Shown: positions 51,690-64,000, numbered from the stretch's first letter. The stretch is DNA of 64,000 bases from Rhyzopertha dominica (GCA_025024175.1 QCXZ01000138.1:48145092-48209091); one strand, 5' to 3'. Translations and numbers: made by a program. The notes: generated by a model from the sequence alone, not told the origin.

Positions 51690-52503
51690 TTTCAACTCTA
51701 GGCAGTTAGGTGGATTACTGCTTTTAGGTATAAAAGCAATGCCCTCATTTTGGTACCACAACTCGCTTTGTATAATGCCCTGTCGCTAAATCGGGCCAAA
51801 AAAGAATAGGAACATTATGGTCTTTTATAAATGGCAATAACGGCGTTTTCAAGCATTCCTCTAAGTAAATTTCTTGATTTATAGTTCTATTAAAGGCAAA
51901 ACTTTTAGAGAGCTTACCGCACGAGCATAATGGCTTGCTAAACCAAGAATTCTTCAGTAAACTGTGACATTTTTTTGTTTATATTTGTCTTGAATATTAA
52001 GTTTATTAGAACAAGCAAAAAATTCTTGTCCAGGGAGCTGGAGAAAATCGGCTTTAACGTAATTTCTATACAATATTCTAGCCCGAGTTTTTGCCGTCAA
52101 ACTTTGTTTGTCGTTACGATTGGTGCTTGCTGTACCTTAAAGGTCTTTAATCCGTTTCTCTTCTTCTCTTTTTGAACATAGAATTTGGAGGTTCCAATTT
52201 TTTTGACCACATCCCTCATATGGTCATTGGGATTTCGCTTGAAGGAACTTAACACTTTCTTCCGTGATTTTACAGGCAGTACCTACTTGATTTTTTGCGG
52301 GAACCTGGTTTACGATTAATAGTTAAGCGTTGACTGAAGTTATTCAGAACATTTGCTTCCGTTGACTTTGATATTACAAAGATTTTCCAATTGCCTGAAA
52401 ATACATTTCTGGGTTCCCGCTTTTTTTGCTCAGGATTTTTTGTCAAAGCAAATATTGTTTCGAATCCATGTTCGCAAATAAAAACGATACACAACAATAA
52501 CAA
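51690..52503 (-). mobile_element. Tc1/mariner-type transposase pseudogene (FWPDLA/PPNCPE type)
   Basis: Blocks in order on the - strand: RLTINRKPGSRKK (about 52330); RKVLSSFKRNPNDHMRDVVK and KIGTSKFYVQKEKKRNGLKT (about 52250-52150); VKADFLQLPGQEFFAC (about 52060-52010, with the first Asp block partly lost); YLEECLKTPLLPFIKDHNVP then FWPDLATGHYTKR (about 51875-51770, second Asp); and FIPKSSNPPNCLELK (about 51730-51690). These match an insect DDE transposase family with a KADFxQLPGQEF and NPPNCPExRPIE signature. The final Glu is lost and many frameshifts are present. Confidence 0.7.
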
Positions 52504-53790
52504 TTAATCGTTAAAAAATAACGCTTTGTTCTATGTGGTCAATTTTTATCGTGGACAACTTTTACCTAGCAGGTTGAATAATAAAGACAAACATCGTCAT
52601 ACCAAATTTCATTTACTATAATGTAGGCAGTACAAAGCAGCACGTTTTTAATAATTTGTGGCTGCGAATTAGCAGCATCCATTTCCATAATCTCGACACC
52701 GCATGCCGTCATTTGTGGGAACGAGGAACCAATTCCGAAACGGGGATTTTAGGTAACGGCGCGGAAAACCGGATTTTCTCTGTTATCCTCATGGGGATGA
52801 AAACGAGTCTTTGGCGTAACAATTATGTTCGCCTCGTTAGATAGACGTTTCCAATGTGGTCCGCCAGCTTTGCAGATATGTAGCTGATTTGCTCCTCTCT
52901 TCGCTTACTGCACATTGCACGGATAAAACTGGTAACAGGAATAAAAAAAATCATATTTCATAGTAATGCATTTGCCCGGAGTGGGTCGAATGTTTCTCAA
53001 ACCTAGTATGAGTACGTAGTAGACAAGAAGAACTCAATATGGTATGTATTTTGAGGTTGTAATTTAGGTATCTGAATAAATAAAGTAGGTGTTTATTAAA
53101 ACTGGCTTCGATAGATGCGATGACAGAGGAAGTAGTTTATTATTACCAGGTTGAAATTGCGAAGAGTTCGACTCCGACCATCCCTCTAAAAAATACATAA
53201 AACAGTGAGTTATAAAAACTTTTTAGAAATTAGCTAAAATTAGCAACTCAGCAAGCCCAATAAATAAATGAAACAACTTAGCTTGACTAGCTTTAAAGAT
53301 TTTTAAACTTAAGTAAATTTGTAATTTTGGCAATGTCTTGTATTTAGCCAAGATTAAATTAAGAACAAATTATAGTTGCATTTTGTAATAGATACTCCAA
53401 TAAAATTTAATATAAAACGACGTAAATGCTTTAATGAGTTAATTATAATTTTGAAATATGCAAAGTACTAGAGTCTAGAGGTGGTATTATGACAATCGTG
53501 CAAATAGTATGCAACTGCTGCTTATCAGCTTTAAGACTTTAGTGACTGCGAAAATATAGTGTCAAAAGGTTACGTGTAATTGTTCTTTTGATCTTGATAT
53601 ACTATTGCATTACCTATCTGGCAAAAACACACAAGTTGTCCTTTTANGATCAATTTTTCTTTTATAACAGGGCAAAAATATTATATATCAAAGACTTAGG
53701 AAGATAATAATAATATCATCAACCATTTAAACATTATAAAGCGTTGATACTATAATGGTACATTACGATATTCTGTATACTATTGCGACG
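52504..53790. other. Intergenic, nothing recognised
   Basis: 52680-52850 is GC-richer without a credible frame. The remainder is AT-rich. Confidence 0.3.
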
Positions 53791-54734
53791 TTTATTATTT
53801 AAAGACTATCAGTTGATTTAAACGTCGTTTACTGATCTACATTATTATTCGCTTAAATTTCCCATCTCTAATTTGCTCATGCACGCACCAATCTTTATTT
53901 GCATGTGTCGTCTCAAAAAACCATATTCACCTGCCAACAACAACTTTTTGTATATCATCAAAAAACTAGGTAGCCATGACGAGTACGGCGTCAGTAGGGC
54001 ACGCGTTTCGGAAATGCAGGTTGCCTTTGAAGTGCCGCGGAATGAATTTTGCAAAATATCCATCGATTCGTATTCGGCGTTAGTGGTTCAATAATAATTG
54101 ATAAGTGACTTTGTGGAATTGTCGTGTTGCGAGTGCATGGTGTATTTTATGCAAGAATGAAAAACGCCGACTCTTCTGGTAAGTTCTCATCCCAAATGAC
54201 GTTATCTGCTGAGTTACGTGCTTTGTATTAAACCACTGACTGGATTTATTAAGTTGTCGTTTATTATTTAAAGACTATCAGTTGGTTTAAACGTCCTTTA
54301 CTGATCTACATTATTATTCGCTTAAATATCCCATCTTTAATTTGCTCATGCACGCACCAATCTTTATTTGCATGTGTCGTCTCAAAAAACCGTATTCATC
54401 GGCCAACAACAACTTTTTGTATATCATCATAAAAACTAGGTAGCCATGATATGAGCACGGCGTCAGTTTAGGGTACGCTTTTCGAGAAGGCCACTTACCT
54501 TTGAAGTGCTGCGGAATGAATTTTGCAAAATATCAATCGATTCGTTTTCGGCTTTAGCGACTCAATAATAATAATTGATAAGTTACTTTGTGGAATTGTC
54601 GTGTTGTGAGTACATGGTGTGTTTTGTGCAAGAATGAAAAAACGCCGACTCTTCTGGTAAGTTCTCATCCCAAATGACGTTATCTGCTGAGTTACGTGCT
54701 TTGTATTAAACCACTGACTAGGTTTATTAATTTG
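53791..54734. repeat. Tandem duplication, two ~470-bp units
   Basis: Unit 1 (53791-54259) and unit 2 (54260-54734) start with the same TTTATTATTTAAAGACTATC and align along their whole length. Shared tracts include CATGCACGCACCAATCTTTA and TTCTCATCCCAAATGACGTT. They differ by scattered substitutions and small indels. Unit 1 keeps overlapping frames of 72-73 codons on both strands that are broken in unit 2, so coding is unlikely. Confidence 0.85.
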
Positions 54735-56949
54735 TTTTCACAATTTGATGCTACGTTCTTCAATGTGTTACTAAACATAAGTTATTAAATTATTAAAGGA
54801 CTTATAGCCTTACATGCTGATAAAAAATATGATACTCTTTAAGGTTGCAATATTCCAATCTAATCGAAAGCTTGTTGCCAAGTGTGTAAGAATTAGGTAC
54901 TCACTTTTGATTTTTTTTTAATCCACCTCTTCTTCAAAACAAAGACAATAAAATATCTGTACTCTTTGGGGATGTATAACTTCCAATTCTTTTTGTTATC
55001 GACTGGAAACATTTTACGTGGATTAGTAGTTTTTGCCAAAGGAGATGGAAGAGTTTCACTAGTAGAAACTCATGTAGAAGTGTGGAAAGTGGGAAAAACT
55101 TTCTCTACACAGTGAACCATTTGAGAGACAGTTACGTTCATGGATGGTGATATCTCAGTTTTCAAAGGTTGCGCAGAAAAATAAAATTGTTGGTATAGTT
55201 GAGGAAGTGTATTTAATTTTTGTACTATAATGAGGATTTCGAAATAATTCAAACGTAACTTTCATATTTAGGTTTTTATCTAAATAATGTCCTTCTGTGC
55301 TGTTGTAGTACGTTTTTTTGGCGTTAGGTAGTTTACCTACCACTTAAGAGCAGTTTACCATGTACTCTAGCACTTCCAAATGCAATTACATGTAGTTATA
55401 TTAAAAGCCTTTTTGGAGGGGATAGTCTTTTAGTTTTTGGCATATTACAACACTGCTTGTAGATTAACATATTTTCATCTCTACTTGCAAAATTACGAAA
55501 TTTACTTAGAATTTTCTATGTGTCATCAAACAAACATTGCTTAGAACATTTCATAGTACATCTATAAAGAAAACAAAGTTATTATTCTTAACCTTAATAA
55601 GTAATGCAACTTGGCTTACAGGCAGTTCAATTATAAATATTTTACCCCTTTTACTCAAAGCTTTTTTCACTTTTGCGCTTATAGTTTTGTCTTACCGTTT
55701 TCCTTTTCTACAAATATTCAAAGCACTTGCAAAATCGCATGTACTAGTAGATTCCATTGTTTCAACAGACTATTCAGAAAAACACGTTGTTACCGATTTT
55801 GCTCTACCTGAATGTATTGAACAGGCCGATTTAAAATCTACAAACACATATTATGAAGGAATAACCACCCCGATTTTTTTTTTGCTCGAGCTTCGTACCA
55901 AAACAAAAAAAAACGAATAAGTGAAATATGCTGTTTGTCGAATAATCCGTTCATTAATCAATGTATCCGTTCATTCGTTTAATAGATGCCATTAAATGAA
56001 ATACAAATAATATTTTCATTTGTTAACCACATTAACAACGGAATTGATATTAAATATAAAGTTTAGCTTTCAACAAAAGTAAATAATTTAAGAAATTTTT
56101 GATAGGGCAACAATAGCCTAGCATATTGTACTAAAGGTCTTCGATTATTTGATATAAATCTATTTTTATATTTATGCTTCTGCTAATTTTGATGCATCTT
56201 AGTTTATTTTCTTTAATTTCTTTGTAAGTAACATTATCATAGTACTTCAAAGATTTATTCGGTAAATTTATTTCTATTCCACTGAAGCTGTTTAATTTCT
56301 TCAGTTTTGAAGGTACGTACTGCTTGTGGACTATTGCAGAGGTTCGTCTTTAAAATTGCACCTATGTTGATTTCATAATATGAAACAGGAAAAAGTCAAT
56401 AAATAATTAAAAAAACAGAATTAAAAGGTACCTATTTAGTCTAATACTTCAGCGTGATTGTAGATTGTTTTTAGCGTTTTAGATGTTTCTGAAAAGGAGT
56501 AGGAGTTCTAATTACAAATCTTTTACGACACTTTGTACGAATTTTTGTTTGCCTGTTTAATTTGGTAGGTGAGAGTCTCCTTAAAATATGCGAATCAAGA
56601 ACGCAGCGGGTGAAAAAAATAACGAAGACTTTGTTGTTTTCCTCATTTATTTCTTGCAAGAGCCACAAGTTCTTATAAAACACAGGCTTTGGTCTGGTAA
56701 CACACCATATTCCTTCTTAGAAAACTTTACCAGTTTGGGATTTTCCTAATCAAACTGTGAATTGACCTAACTTTACTATTTAAAATTGAAATTGATAAAA
56801 TTATAGAAATCTGACCAATGTACCTGACTAGTCCAATTCAGTTGTGCTGTTAATTTGGTTGCGTAAAAGGCGTTTAAGAGTGTGATTATTTGAAAGTGCG
56901 GAAAGTAAATTAAAACTTTTGAACACATTTTTATACGATATTGGCAAGG
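54735..56949. other. Intergenic, unassigned coding-like frames
   Basis: A 127-codon + frame (55537-55920) and - frames at 55070-55343 are longer than expected by chance in such DNA, but carry no motif I recognise. Old transposon sequence is possible. Confidence 0.3.
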
Positions 56950-58080
56950 GGTATGAAAAGTAACTTTTAGATATTGTTTGAAAGATCTTTGTGTTGTATT
57001 AGAGCGGAGGTTGTTTTATTTCTATATCTGTTTATGAACTTTCTGTTTATAATGTCTACTACCTTTTTCCCATAACCATTCAAAAAAGCAACTTGGTATA
57101 TAAACTTTAACTCTTTTTCGTAATTACCTTTCGATAATGGTAAGTTATACAATCCTTAAAACAAACTGAACACTGAATGATTGTATTTATAAACGGTTTG
57201 AGATGACTCGTGTATATAGTTGTTAGAGTGTGTATTTTTTCTGTAAATATTGTTAAATCAAAAAAACTATAATATTTTGTTATCTTTTTCTTCAACCTTA
57301 AATCGCACAAATGAGTATCGGATATTTAGTACATTTAAAAATAGATCTAAATCAAAATTGTAGTCCACAACTGGCATCTAATATCTGAACCACAACATGG
57401 GAAAACCATTTCCTGAAGTTTTCAGAGTTTTCAAGTTTATTCATTAACATATTGGCTGAAATGGCGATAATGGGTTAGCCCTTGAAGGCCAAAAATCTGC
57501 TTTTGAAATTTGTTGTTGAAAGAAAAAGCATTTTGTTTCATACATAGTTTAGTTCATCAATAGGAACAAAAGGAAGTAAACCAACTACGTCAAAAGACAC
57601 TAGTTTGTCATTAACGTCAATCCTGCGATTATTTAATTTATGAACTTAGTCAATAGAGCTGCTGATTGACATATGTTCCCCTACAGAAAGGTTAGAGAAT
57701 TGTTTTACTATCCATTTACTTATTTTGTAGGTAGGTGCGTTGGTATTTGAGACTATAGGTCCATCGGAATTCATCTTTATGAATTTTGGGCAGATAGTAC
57801 AAGTATGGTATTTTAGGTATTTTTATTGTTTTTAGACTTAATTTTCGGTTTATTATATTATGGCATTGATTCAGTGTATTAGTTGCTTTTCTTATATAGA
57901 AATTTAACGGCTTTTTATCTAAAGGTATATTCTTTTAACAAATCATTAACCGCTAGACCGCGACTACGTAATCTTTTCTGTGAAGTACCACCTTTTTTCT
58001 CAACGTTTNCTTTAAGACATTCTTTACTTGGTGTGTAAAGTTGTCAAAGCTGCCAATTCCAAATCAGTCACTATGTTGAT
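56950..58080 (-). mobile_element. Penelope-like element remnant
   Basis: The - strand reads EKKGGTSQKRLRSRGLAVND (about 58000-57940), PKFIKMNSDGPIVSNTNAPT (about 57790-57730), VHKLNNRRIDVNDKLVSFDV then VGLLPFVPIDE (about 57650-57550), and near the end NYEKELKFIYQVAFLNGYGK (open frame 57152-56967). These are the PKIHK, VSFDVVSL and post-RT blocks of Penelope-like RTs. The catalytic core between them is deleted or scrambled. One N lies at 58009. Confidence 0.7.
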
Positions 58081-59666
58081 CAGTGGTTTTTGCCTTTATA
58101 TTTTACGCAATTTTTACTACTAGTATATATACATAGGTAAGACCTTTCATTTGTATAGATTTTAGTTGCTAACTCAGTTCCCTACCGGAGTTGTAATGCT
58201 CTGAATTTTGGTGAAATTTTAGGATTTGTCATGTTTGAGTTGCTCTCAAAAAAGAAGGATAAATGTTAGAGTGCTGAATTTTTGGCTATTAATTGTCCTA
58301 GTAAACATCTATTTACAGTAAATTTTTCAAGCTACATTCCTTCCTCCTTAAAAAGTCTCAGCTTTAGTGAATTTCGACCGCAGTTTTTACGTTCAACTTT
58401 AACCAATAAATATTAAATAAAAAACAAATGGATTGTACTGTATTGAAAGTTTATATACAGCTTAAATAACATTTTTTGTTTACTTCTGCAGATAAGCTAT
58501 TATGCTGTATTAAATATAAGACGAATAAGTAATCAAAGTAGCAATTATTTACTAGACGGTCAAGCCGCTATCTTTAAAAGATTTGACGTATTTGATGTAG
58601 AATGACTTAATTAAATCATGATGTAATAGCACTTCTGTCACCTTGAAGGTCAAGATTCCCCAGAACGGACGTCCGCTGCAGCTTCATCATATTAATTACC
58701 CTTCCGTGTCAGATTAATAAGTTATTGCACGACTTTTGGCTCCCCGAGCACCTGAGGCCCTGAATTTTGGACCATCCGAGAGCTAACCGAATTGTAGCCT
58801 AACAGATTAATGAATTCAAGGTAGTTTGGGCGTGAAAAGCAGCAGCGGCTGTAGTTTGTGACGTGGCATGGTAACCCGCATACCGAAGTTGCAAAGTGCG
58901 AGTGAAATGTTTGTCAGTTTTGATATTATCAAAAGGGACGCTGTGTAACAGTCCTCTCTCGTCGGTTTTCGGTCTGTAAAGTTCTTATTCGTGGTCGNAT
59001 GACGTAAATGCAGCTGAAGGATTTCTGTCGGTCATTCTGTGCGAATTCAGCTGCAAACTTATTCACCCTCGTGGAAAATAGTTTAACGAGTGATAAAAGG
59101 TTTCATCTCGTTTGGTAAACTGTTCTCTTTCTTAAAAAATGTTTTCGACGAGTTCAACATTATACTTCTTTGACCACATAACAATTTAAAAAATTAATCC
59201 AAACAATTCTTTATTGAATTAANCACTGCATTTTTTTTATTTAAATATTGATCAATGACAATATTGGAACCAGAGCCGTCCCTAGCCCCTTGGCCGCACG
59301 AATATGATTCAGGTTTTAATAATTATGAGGTACATAAGAAATAAAACAAAACTGGAAACTATATGTTTAATAATAAAAGAAAATATTATTCTTAAAAATA
59401 AAAAGGAGAAACGTAACGAACAATATCTCAATTTTTAAGGTATTAAGGACCTTTGTTAATTCCTGTTATAAAAGTGCCTTTCCTATTTTTTTTGTAAACT
59501 CATTATAATTAATCACATTTCATCAAAAGTAAATACAGTAAGTTATGAATAGTAGGTATTTGAAAAAAACAACGAAAGCTAACTATGCAATGATAAAAAA
59601 TAAAGCTATATTAATAAAAATAAAGAAACAACACAAATAACGAAATCTCATTTTCTAGATATTATA
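58081..59666. other. Intergenic with GC-rich island
   Basis: 58600-59080 is GC-richer and has several TAAT-core sites (AGATTAATAAGTTATT, CAGATTAATGAATT). No open frame. N bases lie at about 58998 and 59223. Confidence 0.35.
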
Positions 59667-60790
59667 CAGGATGTTTCACGAATGATAATGCAACCCAAAA
59701 TACATTTGCAGAGGTAACATTGATAATTGTTCATCGTCTTGCTCTTTTACCATTCCCCACAGAAGAAAATCCAAAGGAGTAAGGTCCGGGCTTCTCGGTG
59801 GCCAAGGGTTAGTTGAACCTATTCCTATCCATCGGTTAGGCAAAAGCAAATCAACATGATTTCGCACTATTCTATGATAATGCGCAGGTGCCCCATCTTG
59901 TTAGAACCATAGATCTAGTCTTACTTGTAAATTTACATTTTGGAGAAGTACCCGTAAAATGTTTCTTAAAAAATTTAGATAAGTATTGCCGTTTAAACTA
60001 TCGCGAAAAAAATAAGCCCCAACAATTGGATTCCCCAATATTTCGCACCAGACATTCGTCGAGAAGATAGTTTGAAATTGTCCTTCTCGAATCCAACGTG
60101 GATTTTCTTGCGCATAATAATGCATGTTATGTTTGTTAACTCCACCATTATTAACAAATCTTGCTTCATCTGAGAAGCAAATGTTGTCATAAAATCTCAC
60201 ATTAAAATTTTGGTGTTCCCGAAAAAAGTTACAAAAAACCAGTCTTTTAGGATAATCTGTCTCCTTTAAGGCCAATTACAAGTGATACGGATGAAATTGA
60301 TTGCCTTTAATTATTCGGTGTACTGAAGACAGACTAATACCGGTTGTTCTTGAGACTACCCTTTGACTAATATGAGGATTTTCGTCAATCATTTCCAATA
60401 ATATAATTTCATTGTTAAGGCCTGTTGTTGTTCTTTCTCTTGACTTTTTCAGTGGTGGCCAGTTTGTCGTTAAAGTTAATTCAAGTCTCTTGAAAATTGT
60501 ATCGGCAGAAGCTCTTATATTTGGAAAACGTTGTCTGTATAAACGGGAAGCAGCGGAAGCATTTTTCTGCATTCACCATAAATCAAATTCATATCTGTTT
60601 TTTCATCATTTGAATACATTTTGACTTTTAATAAATACAGTGACAGGAACCATAGCGCATAGCCGTCATGGATTCCCAATTTATTTTTAAAATAATACCA
60701 TTATGTAAAATAACCGCATTGGCTATGAGAATGTATTTTGGGTTGCATTTTTAATTTTGTCAGGGTCATTATCATGCGTGAAACATCCTG
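59667..60790 (-). mobile_element. Tc1/mariner element with perfect-looking ends, broken D,D41D-type transposase
   Basis: The ends CAGGATGTTTCACGAATGAT and its inverse ATCATGCGTGAAACATCCTG are flanked by TA on both sides (59665-59666, 60791-60792). The - strand transposase has an HTH part (60572-60276: ASADTIFKRLELTL, RVVSRTTGISLSSVHRIIK), a TAA, then 60275-59901 with ICFSDEARFVNNGGVN (first Asp). It then has a TAA within WF*QDGAPAH (second Asp), then SPDLTPLDFLLWGMVKEQ (third Asp, 41 residues later). The C-terminus stops about 60 residues early where it runs into the TIR region, suggesting an internal deletion. Confidence 0.85.
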
Positions 60791-62599
60791 TATTAATTAG
60801 CCTCCATCCAAGTTATCAGAAATGTCACTTTCAATAGAAATGATGGACAGATTTGATAGCAGATCTTGATCCATGGTAGATCCGGGATAGTTTTTTATTA
60901 ACACGAGCTTAGAAAAGCTTTGCTCACTAGTTGCAACAGACATCAGTAATGTTAAAAAAATTCGAAACGATAACATAAAATTTGGAAAACAAGAAACCAG
61001 GTTTTTAGATATAGGTAATATTGATTATTATATCCACTGAAGACATTCGTTGTTGCATCTGATCAGCAAAGGGCGAGCTGGCAACCTGTTTCTAACATTC
61101 TTTATTGCTTTGCTCAGATATTATTTATTTTTATATTCTACAGTTGAACAATCGTGCACTGGTAGGTATTGTTGGTGATTATTTATCGTTCTTTTTCTTG
61201 CACCATGTTTTACCCTTTCATTTTGGTTTTGTTTAAAGTCTTTTTTCTGACTATCAATTTACCAGAAATTCTTTTTTTTTTAATTTTTTCCCAATCTTTT
61301 GCGTTCTTAACGTAATTTCTTTTCCTTTGGATCGGAATTTATTGCTTCAAGGCTACGTTTCAAAACATATTAAATTACCAGCCGTGATTCGTTTTATTCT
61401 TCAAAGTCTTCTATGTGAAAGAAACGAAATAAAAAACTATAACAACTTTTAATAATTCCATGATCAGGCTGATTAGTTTGTTGCGTTTAAATTAAAGATT
61501 TAGAGCATGTAAGAACTTTTATTAAAAACGTAAAGTTATTGTTCTAGTTTTGTCTCTACATTACCATTTGTTTTCAAATATAATTTTTAAAGAGAATGAT
61601 GCAAGAGAGTCAATACGTTCCAAGTTAAAAACTACGTAGTTTTAATACTATTCGTGGTGTAGTGTTTTGTGTTTCCTGGTATACAGTGTCATGGATTTTG
61701 AACACCTTGTCCTTGTAGAGCAAAATAATCTTGACTCAAACAAAATATCTTTTTAATAACAGAAGTGGAAGCTAACAACGAGGGTTGCATTAAATGGAAG
61801 ATCCTTCAAAGTTAAGATAACTTTCCCTTCCTCTAATAATAAGTTATATGAATTTCATTGAAAGCTGCAAAATGCCCTAAATGCGATCTCCAATGTTTCA
61901 TTCATAGCTAAGGTACGGTATTTTACCTTGTTGGCAATATATTATTCACGAAACATTCATCTAATTTGAATAAGACCTAAAGTTGCCCGACTTCATTGCG
62001 GTAGACCCTTTGTTTACTGAAATTCAGGACCCTAAAATGATCGCCCGCCCAAATGTGACATTTTGTCTTAATGGCCGTGAACGAATAGCGTTTATAAACG
62101 CCCTGTTCTCCCATTATAAATACGGAATTGCGTGTTTCCGGATACTTACGCTTCTTTAACATATTTTTTCGTCGTAAAGTGAACTTAATATTGCCCCTGT
62201 AATAAATTTATGTTTACAGAACTTTGTGTGCAGATAAACAAAGCTATTTTTATTTGAAGTAGGTTAAATGCAAGAATCTAATTTTGCGATGAATCTAATA
62301 TAGAAGGTGGACACGCTTTATTATCTTTTTTACAGACATTGATAGCAATTAGTTAGGCTTATCCGCTGACCATCCAAAGTATAGTTTTAAGCTGAATAGT
62401 TGGGAGTCATTATCGGTCATAAATTTTTGTCAGCTTCTAATTCATTGATAGTACATGACTTTTGTCGTTATCACAGCTTCCTGCAAAAATTCTAGGTTCT
62501 ACGTTTGTGATGTAATACACAAATAATTTATTGATAGATAAGTATACAGTCACTTTCGTGAAAAAATAACGACTTCAAAACACTGTCTATGTGTCTCGG
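60791..62599. other. Intergenic; conserved-looking patch at 61975-62165
   Basis: AT-rich except 61975-62165, GC-richer and containing CGTTTATAAACGCC. No gene is recognised. Confidence 0.3.
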
Positions 62600-63005
62600 A
62601 TAACATAATGTTGTGAATTTTGCTCTGACAAGGCTTTCTCATTTTTACATTACCGTGAGTAAAAACGTATTGGTCGGTGACAGGAGTGTGGAAGATATGG
62701 ACCTTATTAGCGATCATGGTCTTCCTATTGCAAATCTAGATATACAGAAAATAATAATACCTCTGCTACTTTGCATAGTAATGATTTTTATCAGATTAAG
62801 GTTTTTTTAGATGACCTATTACTGAAATTAATGGATATTCATTGTCCTATGAAAAAACAAAAATGTAGTAATTATGCACCCTGGATGACAGAAAACTTAC
62901 TAATGAAACTAAGAGACAAAGCTACAGAGAAATTTCAGAACGCTCGGGCAGTTGCCTCACGGAATTATTATAAGCATCTTCGCAACTTTACAAACAGCAA
63001 TTAAA
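62600..63005 (+). mobile_element. Non-LTR retrotransposon endonuclease-RT linker fragment
   Basis: The + frame 62613-62810 carries VEDMDLISDHGLPIANLDIQ, the end of an APE endonuclease (SDH motif). After a frameshift, 62771-63004 reads LLLKLMDIHCPMKKQKCSNY then APWMTENLLMKLRDKATEKF and SRNYYKHLRNFTNS, the linker preceding LINE RTs. It is truncated on both sides. Confidence 0.75.
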
Positions 63006-64000
63006 ATGAAAACAGGAGTAATATGTATATGTTACAAGTTATTCCAGTGGAATTGTGTGATTTCAATGCCGTTAATTACTTTATTGTATCTTCTGTTTCT
63101 CTTTCTCCTTTAAGCTCACATTTTATTGACCGTTGTAATATTATGGGTAGAATTAATAAAACACCGTTCAAAAATTTTTTATTTGCTCATTCGCTTTAAA
63201 ATGGTTGAAAACGCAAAAAAACCAAATTTGAGCAAAAAATTTCTTGTCTGTGTGTCTGTGGTTTTGTTTGTATACACGATAACTTTCGAAAGACTTAATA
63301 TATGAACTTGAAATTTGACAAACGTATAAATCTCAACTACCCAAAGCTACCTATTGTTTGTGGGGTAAGTAGGATATCGGGAAGGGGGCGAAATTGGGGG
63401 GTAACTACCCTTTTTGCAAATTTTTATTTTTTTATATTTTTTTCGTTTTAGTATGTGATTAGTACTATAACTGCGAGTATTATTCGTTCTTATAAAATTT
63501 CGGTGCAGCAAACTGTTTAGAAGATATTAGCAAAAAAGCGTCACTTAAAGAAAACGGTTTTTCCTAAATATCTACAAATATATTTAATATATTCAAAAAA
63601 TGAAAATGCCATCAGATAGGAAATAAAATTTCTCACAAAAAGTGTCTTAGAAAATTTATTCAAAATTTTGACATTTTCGAAATATTTGCAAAAGACCTAT
63701 TTTGGTCCCTGCACGTACGATTTTTTTAAAATTTTGGTATTATATAGAAAATCAAATTTCTGATCAGAAAGCACTCTTGTAGTTTTTTTTGTTAAGTTAA
63801 TAATTTTCGAGTTATTTGAAAAAAAAAAGCCGCTTTTAAAATTTATATATTGCTAATATCACGAGGACTTTGTCTTAGAAAAAAAATGTGTTGAGAGACA
63901 AACTGCTCAAAATCTGATTACTAATCCTACAGTATAAGAAATAAAAAACGTAAATGTCATTTTGACAATTGGATGTGGAAGTATTGATTCAATTCGCAGC
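63006..64000. other. Terminal intergenic segment, possibly repetitive
   Basis: Contains CGATAACTTTCGAAAGACTT and a G-run cluster at 63361-63407 in otherwise AT-rich DNA. No coding frame is recognised; the text reads like dispersed repeat DNA. Confidence 0.3.

Noticed and set aside
53155..53195. GTTCGACTCC resembling a tRNA T-arm
   Set aside because: No matching acceptor stem, D-arm or anticodon arm could be laid out around it.
55070..55920. Possible piggyBac-like or other transposase
   Set aside because: Long frames exist but none of the expected catalytic blocks could be identified, so no family is assigned.
1..64000. CRISPR arrays, operons or phage modules
   Set aside because: None seen; splicing, transposon types and gene content are eukaryotic.

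Overview
The window looks like an AT-rich arthropod genome, almost certainly an insect and possibly a beetle. It has spliced genes with many 40-65 nt introns, a metazoan SAC2 phosphatase gene, and a mix of Penelope-like, non-LTR and Tc1/mariner elements. Scattered N bases point to a draft assembly. Nothing prokaryotic or viral was seen. There is no tool support behind this annotation: families were recognised by eye from translated motifs.

Only two host genes can be supported, and they are convergent. (1) On the + strand, 38402-39731, is a three-exon zinc metallopeptidase gene of the YIL108W-like 'Metallopep' family with an intact HExxHxxGxxH site and two 50-nt introns. (2) On the - strand, 50701-42381, is a complete 12-exon SAC2/INPP5F inositide phosphatase gene. 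Every splice phase closes and gives 1096 residues. It carries the Sac catalytic CX5R motif, an hSac2 domain and a conserved C-terminal tail. Its 2.3-kb intron 8 holds a second copy of exon 9 with the same length (59 nt) and the same phases, which continues open for about 67 codons. This possible mutually exclusive or alternative terminal exon is the most interesting observation.

The rest is a gene-poor landscape of decayed transposons. Non-LTR retrotransposon pieces lie at 2108-3541, 5938-7470, 13886-14620, 15830-16870, 30278-31330, 34990-35130, 46540-46660 and 62600-63005. Penelope-like pieces lie at 11690-12860, 22283-24120 (partly), 43690-44510 (inside SAC2 intron 11) and 56950-58080. Tc1/mariner superfamily pieces lie at 850-1044, 8890-10010, 25529-26804, 31550-32010, 51690-52503 and 59667-60790. 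A 318-bp foldback MITE lies at 41702-42019 between the two genes, a 0.9-kb inverted-repeat element at 21227-22123, and a 469-bp tandem duplication at 53791-54734.

Several stretches of higher GC without recognisable coding potential (11030-11290, 19380-20210, 24960-25330, 29640-30260, 58600-59080, 61975-62165) stand out from the AT-rich background. They could be conserved regulatory DNA of a distant gene, but that is inference only.
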